Source: Pleurodeles waltl (lineage: Eukaryota > Chordata > Amphibia > Caudata > Salamandridae). From it: a DNA stretch of 64,000 bases. The first letter of the stretch is position 1; the number at the start of each line of letters is the position of its first letter. Made by a program: the position numbers and the translations under genes. Of the stretch, positions 54,647 to 64,000 are shown one piece after another. The stretch is taken from positions 1,315,159,324 through 1,315,223,323 of the forward strand of contig NC_090444.1 of assembly GCF_031143425.1 (NCBI RefSeq), written 5' to 3'. Under the pieces are notes generated by a model. The model ran no database searches. It saw nothing but the letters and a program-made list of their open reading frames with translations, and was not told the origin of the DNA.

Positions 54647-57091
54647 TCACTGTTCGAACAGCCATGTCTTGAGGCTCTTTCTGAAGAGCAGGAGGTCTTT
54701 GGTTTTGCGAAGGTTGGTGGGGAGGTAGTTCCAGGTTTTGGGGGCGAGGTAGGAGAAGGACCTGCCTCCTATGGTGGTGCGTTGGATGCGGGGGACTGTG
54801 GCTAGGACGAGGTCGGCTGATCGGAGGTTGCGCGTGGGAGTGCAGAAGTTCACTCTTTCGTTGAGGTAGGTTGGGCCGGTGTTGTGGAGGGATTTGTGAG
54901 CGTGGATGAGGATCTTGAATGTGATTCTCTTGTCTATGGGGAGCCAGTGAAGGGATTTGAGGTGTGGTGAGATATGTTCGTGGCGGGGGAGGCGTGTGGC
55001 TGTGTTCTGGATTCTCTGGAGTTTGCGTTTGAGTTTGAGTGTGGTGCCGGCGTAGAGGGCGTTACCGTAGTCTAGTCTGCTGCTGATGAGTGCATGGGTG
55101 ACTGTCTTCCTGGTCCCTGGGGGAATCCATTTAAAGGATTGTGTGGAAGCAGGAGGAGGTTAGGGCATTGATTTGCTCTGTCATGGAGAGGGAGGGGTCT
55201 AGGATGATGCTGAGGTTGCGTGCGTGGTTTGCGGGGGTGGGTGCGGGGCCTAGGCCGGTGGGCCACCAGGAGTCGTCCCATGTGGTTTTGTTGGGGCCAA
55301 AGATGATGATCTTGGTTTTGTTGGAGTTAAGCTTGAGGTGGTTAGTAGTCATCCAGTTGGCGGTGTCGAGGAGAGCAGTGTGTAGGTTGGTTTTGGCGGT
55401 GGTGGGGTTGCGGGTGAGGGAGAGGATGAGTTGGGTGTCATCTGCGTAGGAGAGGATAGTGATTCCGTGTGCTCGTAGGATGTTGGCTAGGGGGATCATG
55501 TAGATGTTGAAGAGTGTGGGGCTGAGGGAGGACCCTTAGGGGACTCCGCAGATGATCTTGGAAGTGGTGGAGTGAAAAGGTGGGAGGCGGACACTCTGGG
55601 TCCGGTCGGTGAGGAAGGAGGTGAGCCAGTCTAAGGCTTTGTGGCGAATTCCTATGTTGTGGAGGCGTGTGCGGAGTGTGTGGTGGCAGACGGTGTCAAA
55701 GGCTGCGGAGAGGTCAAGGAGGATGAGTGCGACGGTCTCGCCTTTGTCGACTTTGGTCCTGATGTCGTCAGTGCATGCAATGAGGGCGGTTTCTGTGCTG
55801 TGGTTCTTGCGGAACCCGGATTGTGAGGGGTCAAGAGTGTTGTTTGCTTCGAGGAAGTGGGATAGGCGGGCGTTGACTAGTTTCTCGGCAACCTTGGCGG
55901 GGAAAGGGAGGAGGGAGATGGGGCGATAGTTGGAGAGGATCTCCGGGTCAGCTTTGTTTTTTTTTAGGAGAGCAGTGATTTCCGCGTGCTTCCAGGGGTC
56001 TGGGTAGGTGGCGGAGTCGAAAGAGGAATTGATTATGTCGCAGAGTATGGGGGCGATGGTTGGGCTGGCTTTGTTGTATATGCGATGGGGACAGGGGTCG
56101 GAGGGGGATCCGGAGTGGATGGAGTTCATGGTTTTTTCAGTTTCTTCGTGTGTGGTGGGGGTCCAGGTGGTGAGTGTGGTGGGGGGGTCATGAGTGGGGG
56201 TTGGGTTGGGTGAGTGAGGGGTGTGTGTGGTGGGTGTGTGTGGTATGAAGCTGCTGTAGATGTCCAGGATTTTGTGGTGGAAGTGGTTGGAGAGGGCGTC
56301 ACATAGAGGCTGTGTGTGTGAGGGGTCTATGTTGCTGGCTTTGGGTTTGGCAAGTTCGTTAATGATGGTGAAGAGTTCTTTGCTGTTTTGAAAGTTGTTG
56401 TCAAGGTGTGTCTTGTAGTGATCTCTTTTGGCGGTGCGTATGAGTTGGTGATGGGTTCGAATGGTGGTTTTTAGGGTGGAGAAGTTGGTTGTGGAGGGTT
56501 CTACTCACCATATTTTCTCTGCTTGGCGGCATTTGCGCTTTGAGTCTTGGAGTTCGGGGGTGAACCATGGGGCGTTCTTGATGTTGCGGGTGGCAATGTG
56601 TTTTCTGAGGGGGGCTAGTGTGTCTGCGCAGGTGGTGATCCATTTGGAGAGGTTGTGTGCTCCTGTGTTGGGGTCGTTGGCGTGGGGGGGGTTGTGAGCC
56701 AGTTGGGAGTTTAGTCGTTCTGTGGGGATCTTGTCCCACATGTGGTAGGGTGTGGTGTGTTGATGGTGGTGTGTGGGGGGTTTGGTGAAGGAGAATGGGA
56801 CGCAGTGGTGGTCAATCCAGAGGAGTTCGGTGGTGTGGCTGTAGTCTATGTGTTGGCTTGATGTGAAAATTGCGTCGAGCGTGTGTCCTGCTGAGTGGGT
56901 GGGTGCAGTGACCAGTTGTTTGAGTCCGAGGTTGGTGAGGTTGTCTATGAGGGAGATAGAGTTGTGGTCTTGTAGGTTTTCCAAGTGAAAGTTGAAATCA
57001 CCGAGGAGGATATAGTCTGTGGAGGTGAGGGCGTGAGAGCTGATGGTGTTGGCGATGGTGTTGCAGAAGGCGGGGCGTGGTCCTGGTGGTC
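54647..57091 (-). pseudogene. CR1 ORF2: endonuclease end, reverse transcriptase and C-terminus
   Basis: From 56984 to 55131 one frame: endonuclease end (THSAGHTLDAIFTS, DHHCVPFSF), TGA at 56507-56505, then the reverse transcriptase. RT motifs: PDPWKHAEITALLKK, NYRPISLLPFPAKVAEK, DPSQSGFRKNHSTETAL, LDLSAAFDTV, TAA at 55538-55536, SSLSPTLFNIYMIPL, and the catalytic YADD at 55448-55437. A stop and frame change near 55131 precede the C-terminal part, SSRLDYGNALY and GGRSFSYLAPKTWNYLP, ending at 54647. Two nonsense codons and two frameshifts inactivate an otherwise complete protein. Confidence 0.88.
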
Positions 57092-58480
57092 TTAGATTAA
57101 GGTACCTCTGAGGGTGGAGTTGTTGTTAATGTGGATCAGGAAGTGCATGTGTTCTGTGTTGTTGATAGTGTCTTGGGAGCTGGTGGTGAAGTTGATGGTG
57201 TCCCTATGTAGGATGGCGATGCCACCGCCTGGCCTGTTGAGGCGGTCTTTGCGTTGGAGTTTGTTTCCCTTGGGGGTGGCGATGGCTATGTCGGGTTCGG
57301 AGGAGGGGTTGGTCCAGGTTTCCGTGAGGAAGGTGATGTCAGGTGAGTAAGATGTGATGAGGTCCCAGAGTTCTATGGCATGTTTGTGAAGAGAGCGGGT
57401 GTTGAGGAGCAGGCAGTTGAGATGGTTGTGGTGGGCGGTATTGGTGTGGTGCATGAGGGTGTTGTTGCGGGATGTGTTCTGGTTGTGGGCTGGTGTGCGG
57501 CAGGGTTGGTTGGTGGGGGTGGGGGCAGAGCAGGTGAGTATTGCGTTGGGGGTGTTGTGTTTGTTGAAAGGGGGGGTCCCTATAGTTGGTGTGTGGTGTG
57601 AGGGATGTGGAGCAGGAGAAATGACAGGTGTGGCAGGTGAAGGGGACGTGAGTGTGTGTGGGGCTGGAAGGGGTGCACGTGGGGCAGGGGCCTGGGTTGA
57701 GCGAGTGGAGGGTGAGGGGGGAGTAGGTTTGTCTGAGAGGGCCAGGGGGACTGGCGCTGGGCGTGGTCTTGGCGCGGACGGGCACCGTGGCTGCCATAAG
57801 AGGAGGGGAGTGGCAGCTGGGAGGGCTGGTCGAATGGGAAGGCTAGGGGGGTGGGGCCGCAGGGGAAGGCAGCGGCTGGGGAAAAAGACTAAGAGAAAAG
57901 ACGGTGAGGAGGAGGGAGGCAGGAGGGACCGCAGGGGAAGGCAGCAGCTGGGGAAAAAGACTAAGAGAAAAGACGGTGAGGAGGAGGGGGGAGGCGGGAG
58001 GGGCCGCAGGGGAAGGCAGCGGCTGGGGAAAAAGACCAAGAGAAAAGATGGTGAGGAGGAGGGGGGAGGCGGGAGGGGCCGCAGGGGAAGGCAGCGGCTG
58101 GGGAAAAAGACTAAGAGAAAAGATGGTGAGGAGGAGGAGGAAGGTGGGAGGGGCCGCAGGGGAAGGCAGCGGCTGGGGAAAAAGACTAAGAGAAAAGACG
58201 GTGAGGAGGAGGGAGGCAGGAGGGACCGCAGGGGAAGGCAGCAGCTGGGGAAAAGACTAAGAGAAAAGACGGTGAGGAGGAGGGGGGAGGCGGAAGGGGC
58301 CGAAGGGGAAGGCAGCGGCTGGGGAAAAAGACCAAGAGAAAAGATGGTGAGGAGGAGGGGGGAGGCGGGAGAGGCCGCAGGGGAAGGCAGCGGCTGGGGA
58401 AAAAGACTAAGAGAAAAGACGGTGAGGAGGTGGCACGGGCGGTGGAGCGGGGAGCGACCTGCCTGCAGAAGCAGGGTCAA
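57092..58480 (-). pseudogene. CR1 ORF2 N-terminal part: repeat-encoded leader plus endonuclease
   Basis: A single open frame of 462 codons. Residues 1 to about 215 come from the 74-bp repeats and read as a recurring LLTVFSLSLFPQPLPSPAA. A Pro/Ser/Thr-rich linker follows. The endonuclease starts with LNCLLLNTRSLHKH and shows ITFLTETWTNPSSEPDIAIA and RPGGGIAILHRD. The frame breaks at about 57095 by a small indel; the endonuclease continues in 56984. Whether translation really starts in the repeats is unknown; an ATG nearer the endonuclease is possible. Confidence 0.8.
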
Positions 58481-60387
58481 GGGTTGCTCCTCGTTACCGT
58501 GCCGCAGCTGCCATAAGAGGAGGGGAGGGTGGGAGTGGCAGCTGGGAGGAGGGAGGGCTGGTCGAATGGGAAGGCTGGGGGGGTGGGGCCGCAGGGGAAG
58601 GCAGCGGCAGGAAAATAACTAAGAGAAAAGACGGTGAGGAGGAGGGGGAGGTGGGAGGGGCCGCAGGGGAAGGCAGCAGCTGGGGAAAAAGACTAAGAGA
58701 AAAGATGGTGAGGAGGAGGGGGGAGGCGGGAAGGGCCGCAGGGGAAGGCAGCGGCTGGGGAAAAAGACTAAGAGAAAAGACGGTGAGGAGGAGGGGGAAG
58801 GAGGGAGGCGCCGCAGGGGAAGGCAGCGGCTGGGGAAAAAGACTAAGAGAAAAGACGGTGAGGAGGAGGGGGAGGCGGGAGGGGCCGCAGGAAAAGGCAG
58901 CGGTTGGGGAAAAAGACTAAGAGAAAAGACGGTGAGGAGGAGGCGGGAGGGGCTGCAGGGGAAGGCAGCGGCTGGGGAAAAAGACTAAGAGAAAAGACAG
59001 TGAGGAGGAGGGGGGAGGCGCCGCAGGGGATGGCAGCGGCTAGGGAAAAAGACTAAGAGAAAAGACGGTGAGGAGGAGGGGGGAGGCGGGAGGGGCCGCA
59101 GGGGAAGGCAGCGGCTGGGAAAAAAGACTAAGAGAAACACAGTGAGGAGGCGGGAGGAGGCAGGAGGGGCAGCAGGGGAAGGCAGCGGCTGGGGAAAAAG
59201 ACTAAGAGAAAAGATGGTGAGGAGGAGGGGAGAGGCAGGGGGCCGCAGGGGAAGGCAGTGGCTGAGGAAAAACGCTAAGAGAAAAGACGGTGACGAGGTG
59301 GCACAGGCGGCGGAGCGGGGAGCGACCTGCCTGCAGAAGCAGGGTCAAGTGTTGCTCCTCGTTACCACGCTGCGGCTGCCATCAGAGGAGGGGAGGGTGA
59401 GAGTGGCAGCTGGGAGGAGGGAGGACTGGTCGAATGGGAAGGCTGGGGGGGTGGGGCCGCAGGGAAAGGCAGCGGCGGGAAAATAACTAAGAGAAAAGAC
59501 GGTGAGGAGGAGGGGGAGGTGGGAGGGGCCGCAGGGGAAGGCAGCGGCTGGGGAAAAAGACTAAGAGAGAAGACGGTGAGGAGGAGGGGGAGGCGGGAGG
59601 GGCCGCAGGGGAAGGCAGCGGCTGGGGAAAAACACTAAGAGAAAAGACGGTGAGGAGGAGGGGGAGGCGGGAGGGGCCGCAGGGGAAGGCAGCGGCTGGG
59701 GAAAAAGACTAAGAGAAAAGACGGTGAGGAGGAGGGGGGAGGTGGGAGGGGCCGCAGGGGATGGCAGCGGCTGAGGAAAAAGAGTAAGAAAAAAGACGGT
59801 GAGGAGGAGGGGGGAGGTGGGAGGGGCCGCAGGGGAAGGCCACTGCTGGGGAAAAAGACTAAGAGAAAAGATGGTGAGGAGGAGGGGAGAGGCGGGGGCC
59901 GCAGCGGAAGGCAGCGGATGGGGAAAAAGGCTAAGAGAAAAGACGGTGAGGAGGTGGCGCTGGCAGCGGAGCGGGAAGCGACCTGCCTGCAGAAGCAGAG
60001 TCAAGGGTTGCTCCTCGTTACCGCGCTGCGGTTGCCATCAGAGGAGGGGAGGGTGGGAGTGGCAGCTGGGAGGAGGGAGGGCTGGTCGAATGGGAAGGCT
60101 TGGGGGTGGGGCCGCAGGGGAAGGCAGCGGCGGGAAAATAACTAAGAGAAAAGACGGTGAGGAGGAGGCGGGAGGGGCCGGAGGGGAAGGCAGCGGCTGG
60201 GGAAAAAGACTAAGAGAAAAGACGGTGAGGAGGAGGGGGGAGGCGGATGGGGCTGCACGGGAAGGCAGCAGCTGGGGAAAAAGACTAAGAGAAAAGACAG
60301 TAAGGAGGAGGGGGGAGGCGGGAGGGGCCGCAGGGGAAGGCAGCGGCTGGGGAAAAAGACTAAGAGAAAAGATGGTGAGGAGGAGGG
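58285..60387 (-). repeat. Higher-order repeat, copy 1 (2103 bp)
   Basis: Almost identical to 60388-62438: open frames at 58651, 59142, 59561 and 59799 recur exactly 2103 bp later with only a few substitutions. Confidence 0.88.
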
Positions 60388-62438
60388 GGGAGGCGGAAGG
60401 GGCCGCAGGGGAAGGCAGCGGCTGGGGAAAAAGACCAAGAGAAAAGATGGTGAGGAGGAGGGGGGAGGCGGGAGAGGCCGCAGGGGAAGGCAGCGGCTGG
60501 GGAAAAAGACTAAGAGAAAAGACGGTGAGGAGGTGGCACGGGCGGTGGAGCGGGGAGCGACCTGCCTGCAGAAGCAGGGTCAAGGGTTGCTCCTCGTTAC
60601 CGTGCCGCAGCTGCCATAAGAGGAGGGGAGGGTGGGAGTGGCAGCTGGGAGGAGGGAGGGCTGGTCGAATGGGAAGGCTGGGGGGGTGGGGCCGCAGGGG
60701 AAGGCAGCGGCAGGAAAATAACTAAGAGAAAAGACGGTGAGGAGGAGGGGGAGGTGGGAGGGGCCGCAGGGGAAGGCAGCAGCTGGGGAAAAAGACTAAG
60801 AGAAAAGATGGTGAGGAGGAGGGGGGAGGCGGGAAGGGCCGCAGGGGAAGGCAGCGGCTGGGGAAAAAGACTAAGAGAAAAGACGGTGAGGAGGAGGGGG
60901 AAGGAGGGAGGCGCCGCAGGGGAAGGCAGCGGCTGGGGAAAAAGACTAAGAGAAAAGACGGTGAGGAGGAGGGGGAGGCGGGAGGGGCCGCAGGAAAAGG
61001 CAGCGGTTGGGGAAAAAGACTAAGAGAAAAGACGGTGAGGAGGAGGCGGGAGGGGCTGCAGGGGAAGGCAGCGGCTGGGGAAAAAGACTAAGAGAAAAGA
61101 CAGTGAGGAGGAGGGGGGAGGCGCCGCAGGGGATGGCAGCGGCTAGGGAAAAAGACTAAGACAAAAGACGGTGAGGATGAGGGGGGAGGCGGGAGGGGCC
61201 GCAGGGGAAGGCAGCGGCTGGGAAAAAAGACTAAGAGAAACACAGTGAGGAGGCGGGAGGAGGCAGGAGGGGCAGCAGGGGAAGGCAGCGGCTGGGGAAA
61301 AAGACTAAGAGAAAAGATGGTGAGGAGGAGGGGAGAGGCAGGGGGCCGCAGGGGAAGGCAGTGGCTGAGGAAAAAGGCTAAGAGAAAAGACGGTGACGAG
61401 GTGGCACAGGCGGCGGAGCGGGGAGCGACCTGCCTGCAGAAGCAGGGTCAAGTGTTGCTCCTCGTTACCACGCTGCGGCTGCCATCAGAGGAGGGGAGGG
61501 TGAGAGTGGCAGCTGGGAGGAGGGAGGACTGGTCGAATGGGAAGGCTGGGGGGGTGGGGCCGCAGGGAAAGGCAGCGGCGGGAAAATAACTAAGAGAAAA
61601 GACGGTGAGGAGGAGGGGGAGGTGGGAGGGGCCGCAGGGGAAGGCAGCGGCTGGGGAAAAAGACTAAGAGAGAAGACGGTGAGGAGGAGGGGGAGGCGGG
61701 AGGGGCCGCAGGGGAAGGCAGCGGCTGGGGAAAAACACTAAGAGAAAAGACGGTGAGGAGGAGGGGGAGGCGGGAGGGGCCGCAGGGGAAGGCAGCGGCT
61801 GGGGAAAAAGACTAAGAGAAAAGACGGTGAGGAGGAGGGGGGAGGTGGGAGGGGCCGCAGGGGATGGCAGCGGCTGAGGAAAAAGAGTAAGAAAAAAGAC
61901 GGTGAGGAGGAGGGGGGAGGTGGGAGGGGCCGCAGGGGAAGGCCACTGCTGGGGAAAAAGACTAAGAGAAAAGATGGTGAGGAGGAGGGGAGAGGCGGGG
62001 GCCGCAGCGGAAGGCAGCGGATGGGGAAAAAGGCTAAGAGAAAAGACGGTGAGGAGGTGGCGCTGGCAGCGGAGCGGGAAGCGACCTGCCTGCAGAAGCA
62101 GAGTCAAGGGTTGCTCCTCGTTACCGCGCCGCGGTTGCCATCAGAGGAGGGGAGGGTGGGAGTGGCAGCTGGGAGGAGGGAGGGCTGGTCGAATGGGAAG
62201 GCTTGGGGGTGGGGCCGCAGGGGAAGGCAGCGGCGGGAAAATAACTAAGAGAAAAGACGGTGAGGAGGAGGCAGGAGGGGCCGGAGGGGAAGGCAGCGGC
62301 TGGGGAAAAAGACTAAGAGAAAAGACGGTGAGGAGGAGGGGGGAGGCGGGTGGGGCTGCACGGGAAGGCAGCAGCTGGGGAAAAAGACTAAGAGAAAAGA
62401 CAGTAAGGAGGAGGGGGGAGGCGGGAGGGGCCGCAGGG
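60388..62438 (-). repeat. Higher-order repeat, copy 2
   Basis: Second copy of the 2103-bp block. It diverges at about 62440, where AAGGCAGTGGTGG replaces the expected unit. Confidence 0.86.
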
Positions 62439-63275
62439 GAAGGCAGTGGTGGAAAAATAACTAAGAGAAAAGACGGTGAGGAGGTGGGGGGAGGCGGGAG
62501 GGGCTGCAGGGGAAGGTAGTGGCTGGGGAAAAGGACTAAGAGAAAAGACGGTGAGGAGGAGGGGGGAGGGGCCGCAGGGGAAGGCAGCGGCTGGGGAAAA
62601 AGACTAAGAGAAAAGCCAGTGAGGAGCAGGGTGAGGAGGGGGAGGAGGGAGGGGTCGCAGGGGAAGGCAGCAGCTGGGGAAAAAGACTAAGAGAAAAGAC
62701 GGTGAGGAGGAGGGGGAGGGGCCGCAGGGGATGGCAGCGGCTGGGGAAAAAGACTAAGAGAAAAGACGGTGAGGAGGTGGCGCGGGCGGTGGAGCGGGGA
62801 CCGACCTGCCTGCAGAAGCAGGGTCAAGGGTTGCTCCTCGTTACCACACCGCGGCTGCCATAAGAGGAGGGGAGGGTGGGAGTGACAGCTGGGAGGAGGG
62901 AGGGCTGGTCGAATGGGAAGGCTGGGGGGGTGGGGCCGCAGGGGAAGGCAGCAGCGGGACAATAACTAAGAGAAATGACGGTGAGGAGGAGGGGGGAGGC
63001 GGGAGGGGCCTCAGCGGAAGGCAGCGGCTGGGGAAAAAGACTAAGAGAAAAGACGGTGAGGAGGAGGGGGAGGCGGGAGGGGCCACAGGGGGAGGCTGCG
63101 GCTGGGGAAAAAGACTAAGAGAAAAGACGGTGAGGAGGAGGGAGGAGGCGGGAGGGGCCGCAGGGGAAGGCAGCGGCTGGGGAAAAAGACTAAGAGAAAA
63201 GACGGTGAGGAGGAGGGGGGAGGGGCCGCAGGGGAAGGCAGCGGCTGGGGAAAAAGACTAAGAGAAAAGACAGTG

Positions 63276-63430
63276 ACCTAGGAATAGAAAATGTCTGTTT
63301 TGTATGCATTATTTGCCTCTACCCCGAACATAACATCCCCACCTTCATAAGTGAGTCCATGAGCTAATAGATGTTGTGTGAGAGGTTGTCTCATATTTAC
63401 TGGAATTGCTACCTGTTGTGGGTCTGCCAT
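63276..63430 (-). pseudogene. ERV Gag, N-terminal piece
   Basis: ATG at 63430-63428 opens MADPQQVAIPVNMRQPLTQ and continues to KTDIFYS, where the CR1 insertion interrupts it near 63276. The remainder of gag lies beyond the CR1 element, from 54544 downward. No stop occurs within this piece. Confidence 0.65.
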
Positions 63431-63664
63431 ATTTTAGAATGGTAAGTTCAGAGACAGAAACATCAATTTGGGGAAATCATTTTAAGGTTGAAGCTTGAAC
63501 AACCTACAGACTAAAATAGGTACTACCTATTTACCTGAGGAGGTTATTTCCCTAATACTATGGAGGTCTACATATAAGGGAATTAGAATGCCTTTAGCAT
63601 GTGAGAGTTAGAGATATTTGGAAGATCCATTAAGTAGAGTGCATGCCCAACATTGGTGGTGCCA
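63431..63664 (-). promoter_or_regulatory. ERV leader with primer-binding site
   Basis: Leader of about 230 bp. At its LTR edge the minus strand reads TGGCACCACCAATGTTGGGC. With small changes this resembles the tRNA-Lys1,2 primer site typical of foamy viruses. The match is imperfect, so the primer identity is an inference. Confidence 0.55.
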
Positions 63665-64000
63665 TGTCATAGAACTCTTACCATGGAGGTAAGACTGCTT
63701 AATTTCGGGCGGCAGCACCACCGCGTGTGGGTGACTGAGTCAGTCCCACACTGACTGGAAGCTGTTGGTCTGACCTTCTTGGCTAGCTAGCAGCACCTCA
63801 CCTAAACCTAAAAAGTAAAGGTGATTTGTGGCAGCCTTAAAACATGACACTCTGACTCCTCAGGGAAGTCGTTGTGGAACAGAACTTACCCCTTTCTCTC
63901 ATTTGCACAAGTCCCACACATGCAAAGACAGACAGAGAAATGCAGGATTAGTTTGAATACATGTATTGAAGAAATTGCATTATATGATAAAAGGCATGAG
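63665..64000 (-). repeat. Provirus 5' LTR, cut by the window edge
   Basis: Begins TGTCATAGAACTCTTACC next to the primer site and aligns with 36549-36893. The AATAAA signal of the other LTR is AATACA here. The U3 part lies outside the window. Confidence 0.72.

Larger units (their letters stand above)
57841..63270 (-). repeat. 74-bp minisatellite forming the CR1 5' region
   Basis: About 5.4 kb of units, 70-76 bp each, with GACTAAGAGAAAAGACGGTG and CCGCAGGGGAAGGCAGCGGC on the plus strand. Every 4 to 9 units a linker of about 180-230 bp intervenes, containing CGACCTGCCTGCAGAAGCAG and GGCTGGTCGAATGGGAAGGC; linkers begin near 57785, 58431, 59297, 59956, 60534, 61400, 62059 and 62778. Linker plus following units probably form the 5' monomers of the LINE, by analogy with monomer-built promoters of rodent L1. 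Plus-strand Lys/Arg/Glu-rich frames (up to 407 codons) are shadows. Confidence 0.85.
54545..63275 (-). mobile_element. CR1-type LINE, apparently full length, with repeat-built 5' end
   Basis: On the minus strand: a 5' block of GC-rich 74-bp tandem repeats (63270-57841), an endonuclease-reverse transcriptase ORF (58480-54647 in pieces), and a short 3' end with GCGCTCTATAATA and a (GATT)n tail at about 54545-54555. Domain order and 3' repeat type fit the CR1/L2 group. It splits the provirus gag. I see no target duplication, which is common for CR1. Few inactivating changes, so relatively young. Confidence 0.85.
36549..64000 (-). mobile_element. Foamy-like endogenous retrovirus, decayed, with three later insertions
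   Basis: On the minus strand the order is 5' LTR (63665 to beyond the window), primer site, gag (from 63430), pol (about 53225-49866), env (about 49900-38500) and 3' LTR (from about 36549). Removing CR1 (54545-63275), copy C and copy D leaves about 10 kb, plus the unseen LTR part. Foamy-like traits: a primer site resembling the tRNA-Lys1,2 type, no Cys-His box seen in gag, reverse transcriptase with SPMNNPLLPVAKPD, integrase with SSPYH...RKNQDLK, and an env leader with an internal membrane segment. Known: foamy-like ERVs have been reported from newts. All genes are broken. A class III (ERV-L-like) placement is the main alternative. Confidence 0.75.

Noticed and set aside
57399..62519. Plus-strand Lys/Arg/Glu/Gly-rich open frames (up to 407 codons)
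   Set aside because: Translations of the purine-rich strand of a 74-bp minisatellite; they shift frame with unit length and have no start context or domain.

Overview
The window looks like intergenic DNA from a very large amphibian genome, most likely a salamandrid newt. Pleurodeles waltl is my guess from general familiarity with such repeats; I cannot prove it here. The evidence is a 323-bp tandem array carrying complete hammerhead ribozymes (the hallmark of newt satellite 2), a degenerate foamy-virus-like endogenous retrovirus, and CR1, L1, Penelope, Tc1, hAT, TTAA-target and Ty3/Gypsy elements nested inside one another. I found no host protein-coding exon, tRNA, rRNA or CRISPR array that I can support. 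Nearly every open reading frame belongs to a transposable element or is a by-product of a tandem repeat. Layout: 1-1241 is the satellite-2-like array. 1242-2752 is unassigned, with a possible 320-bp LTR on the minus strand. 2753-17373 is one roughly 2.6-kb non-coding repeat opened by two insertions: a full-length but decayed L1 (3354-10188, 16-bp target duplication) and a 5'-truncated Penelope-like element (11389-16520, about 37-bp target duplication). The L1 itself contains a palindromic MITE (7691-7871). The Penelope copy contains a near-intact Tc1/mariner element (13812-15373). 18412-18774 is a hAT-type MITE with an 8-bp duplication. Four large non-coding elements (A 18851-22385, B 29324-34936, C 39659-43877, D 44040-48515) share one plan: TTAA at the intact ends, a CCCCTTCG-type terminus, a unique block of about 1 kb, an array of about 382-bp repeats, an array of 140-175-bp GC-rich palindromic repeats, and a terminal block of three long hairpins whose arm sequences differ between copies. 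Between A and B lies a Ty3/Gypsy element (23056-27802) with two 283-bp LTRs and a perfect 5-bp duplication. From 36549 to the right edge the window holds one minus-strand foamy-like provirus (LTR, env, pol, gag, LTR). Elements C and D are inserted in its env, and an 8.7-kb CR1 LINE is inserted in its gag. The CR1 5' end (57841-63270) is a 74-bp minisatellite with a higher-order duplication of 2103 bp. How the parts relate: the nesting gives relative ages. The 2.6-kb repeat is older than L1 and Penelope; L1 is older than its MITE; Penelope is older than Tc1. The provirus is older than C, D and CR1; element C is older than its own palindromic MITE. The least decayed elements are the Tc1 transposase (one early nonsense codon) and the satellite ribozymes, which look fully competent on paper.
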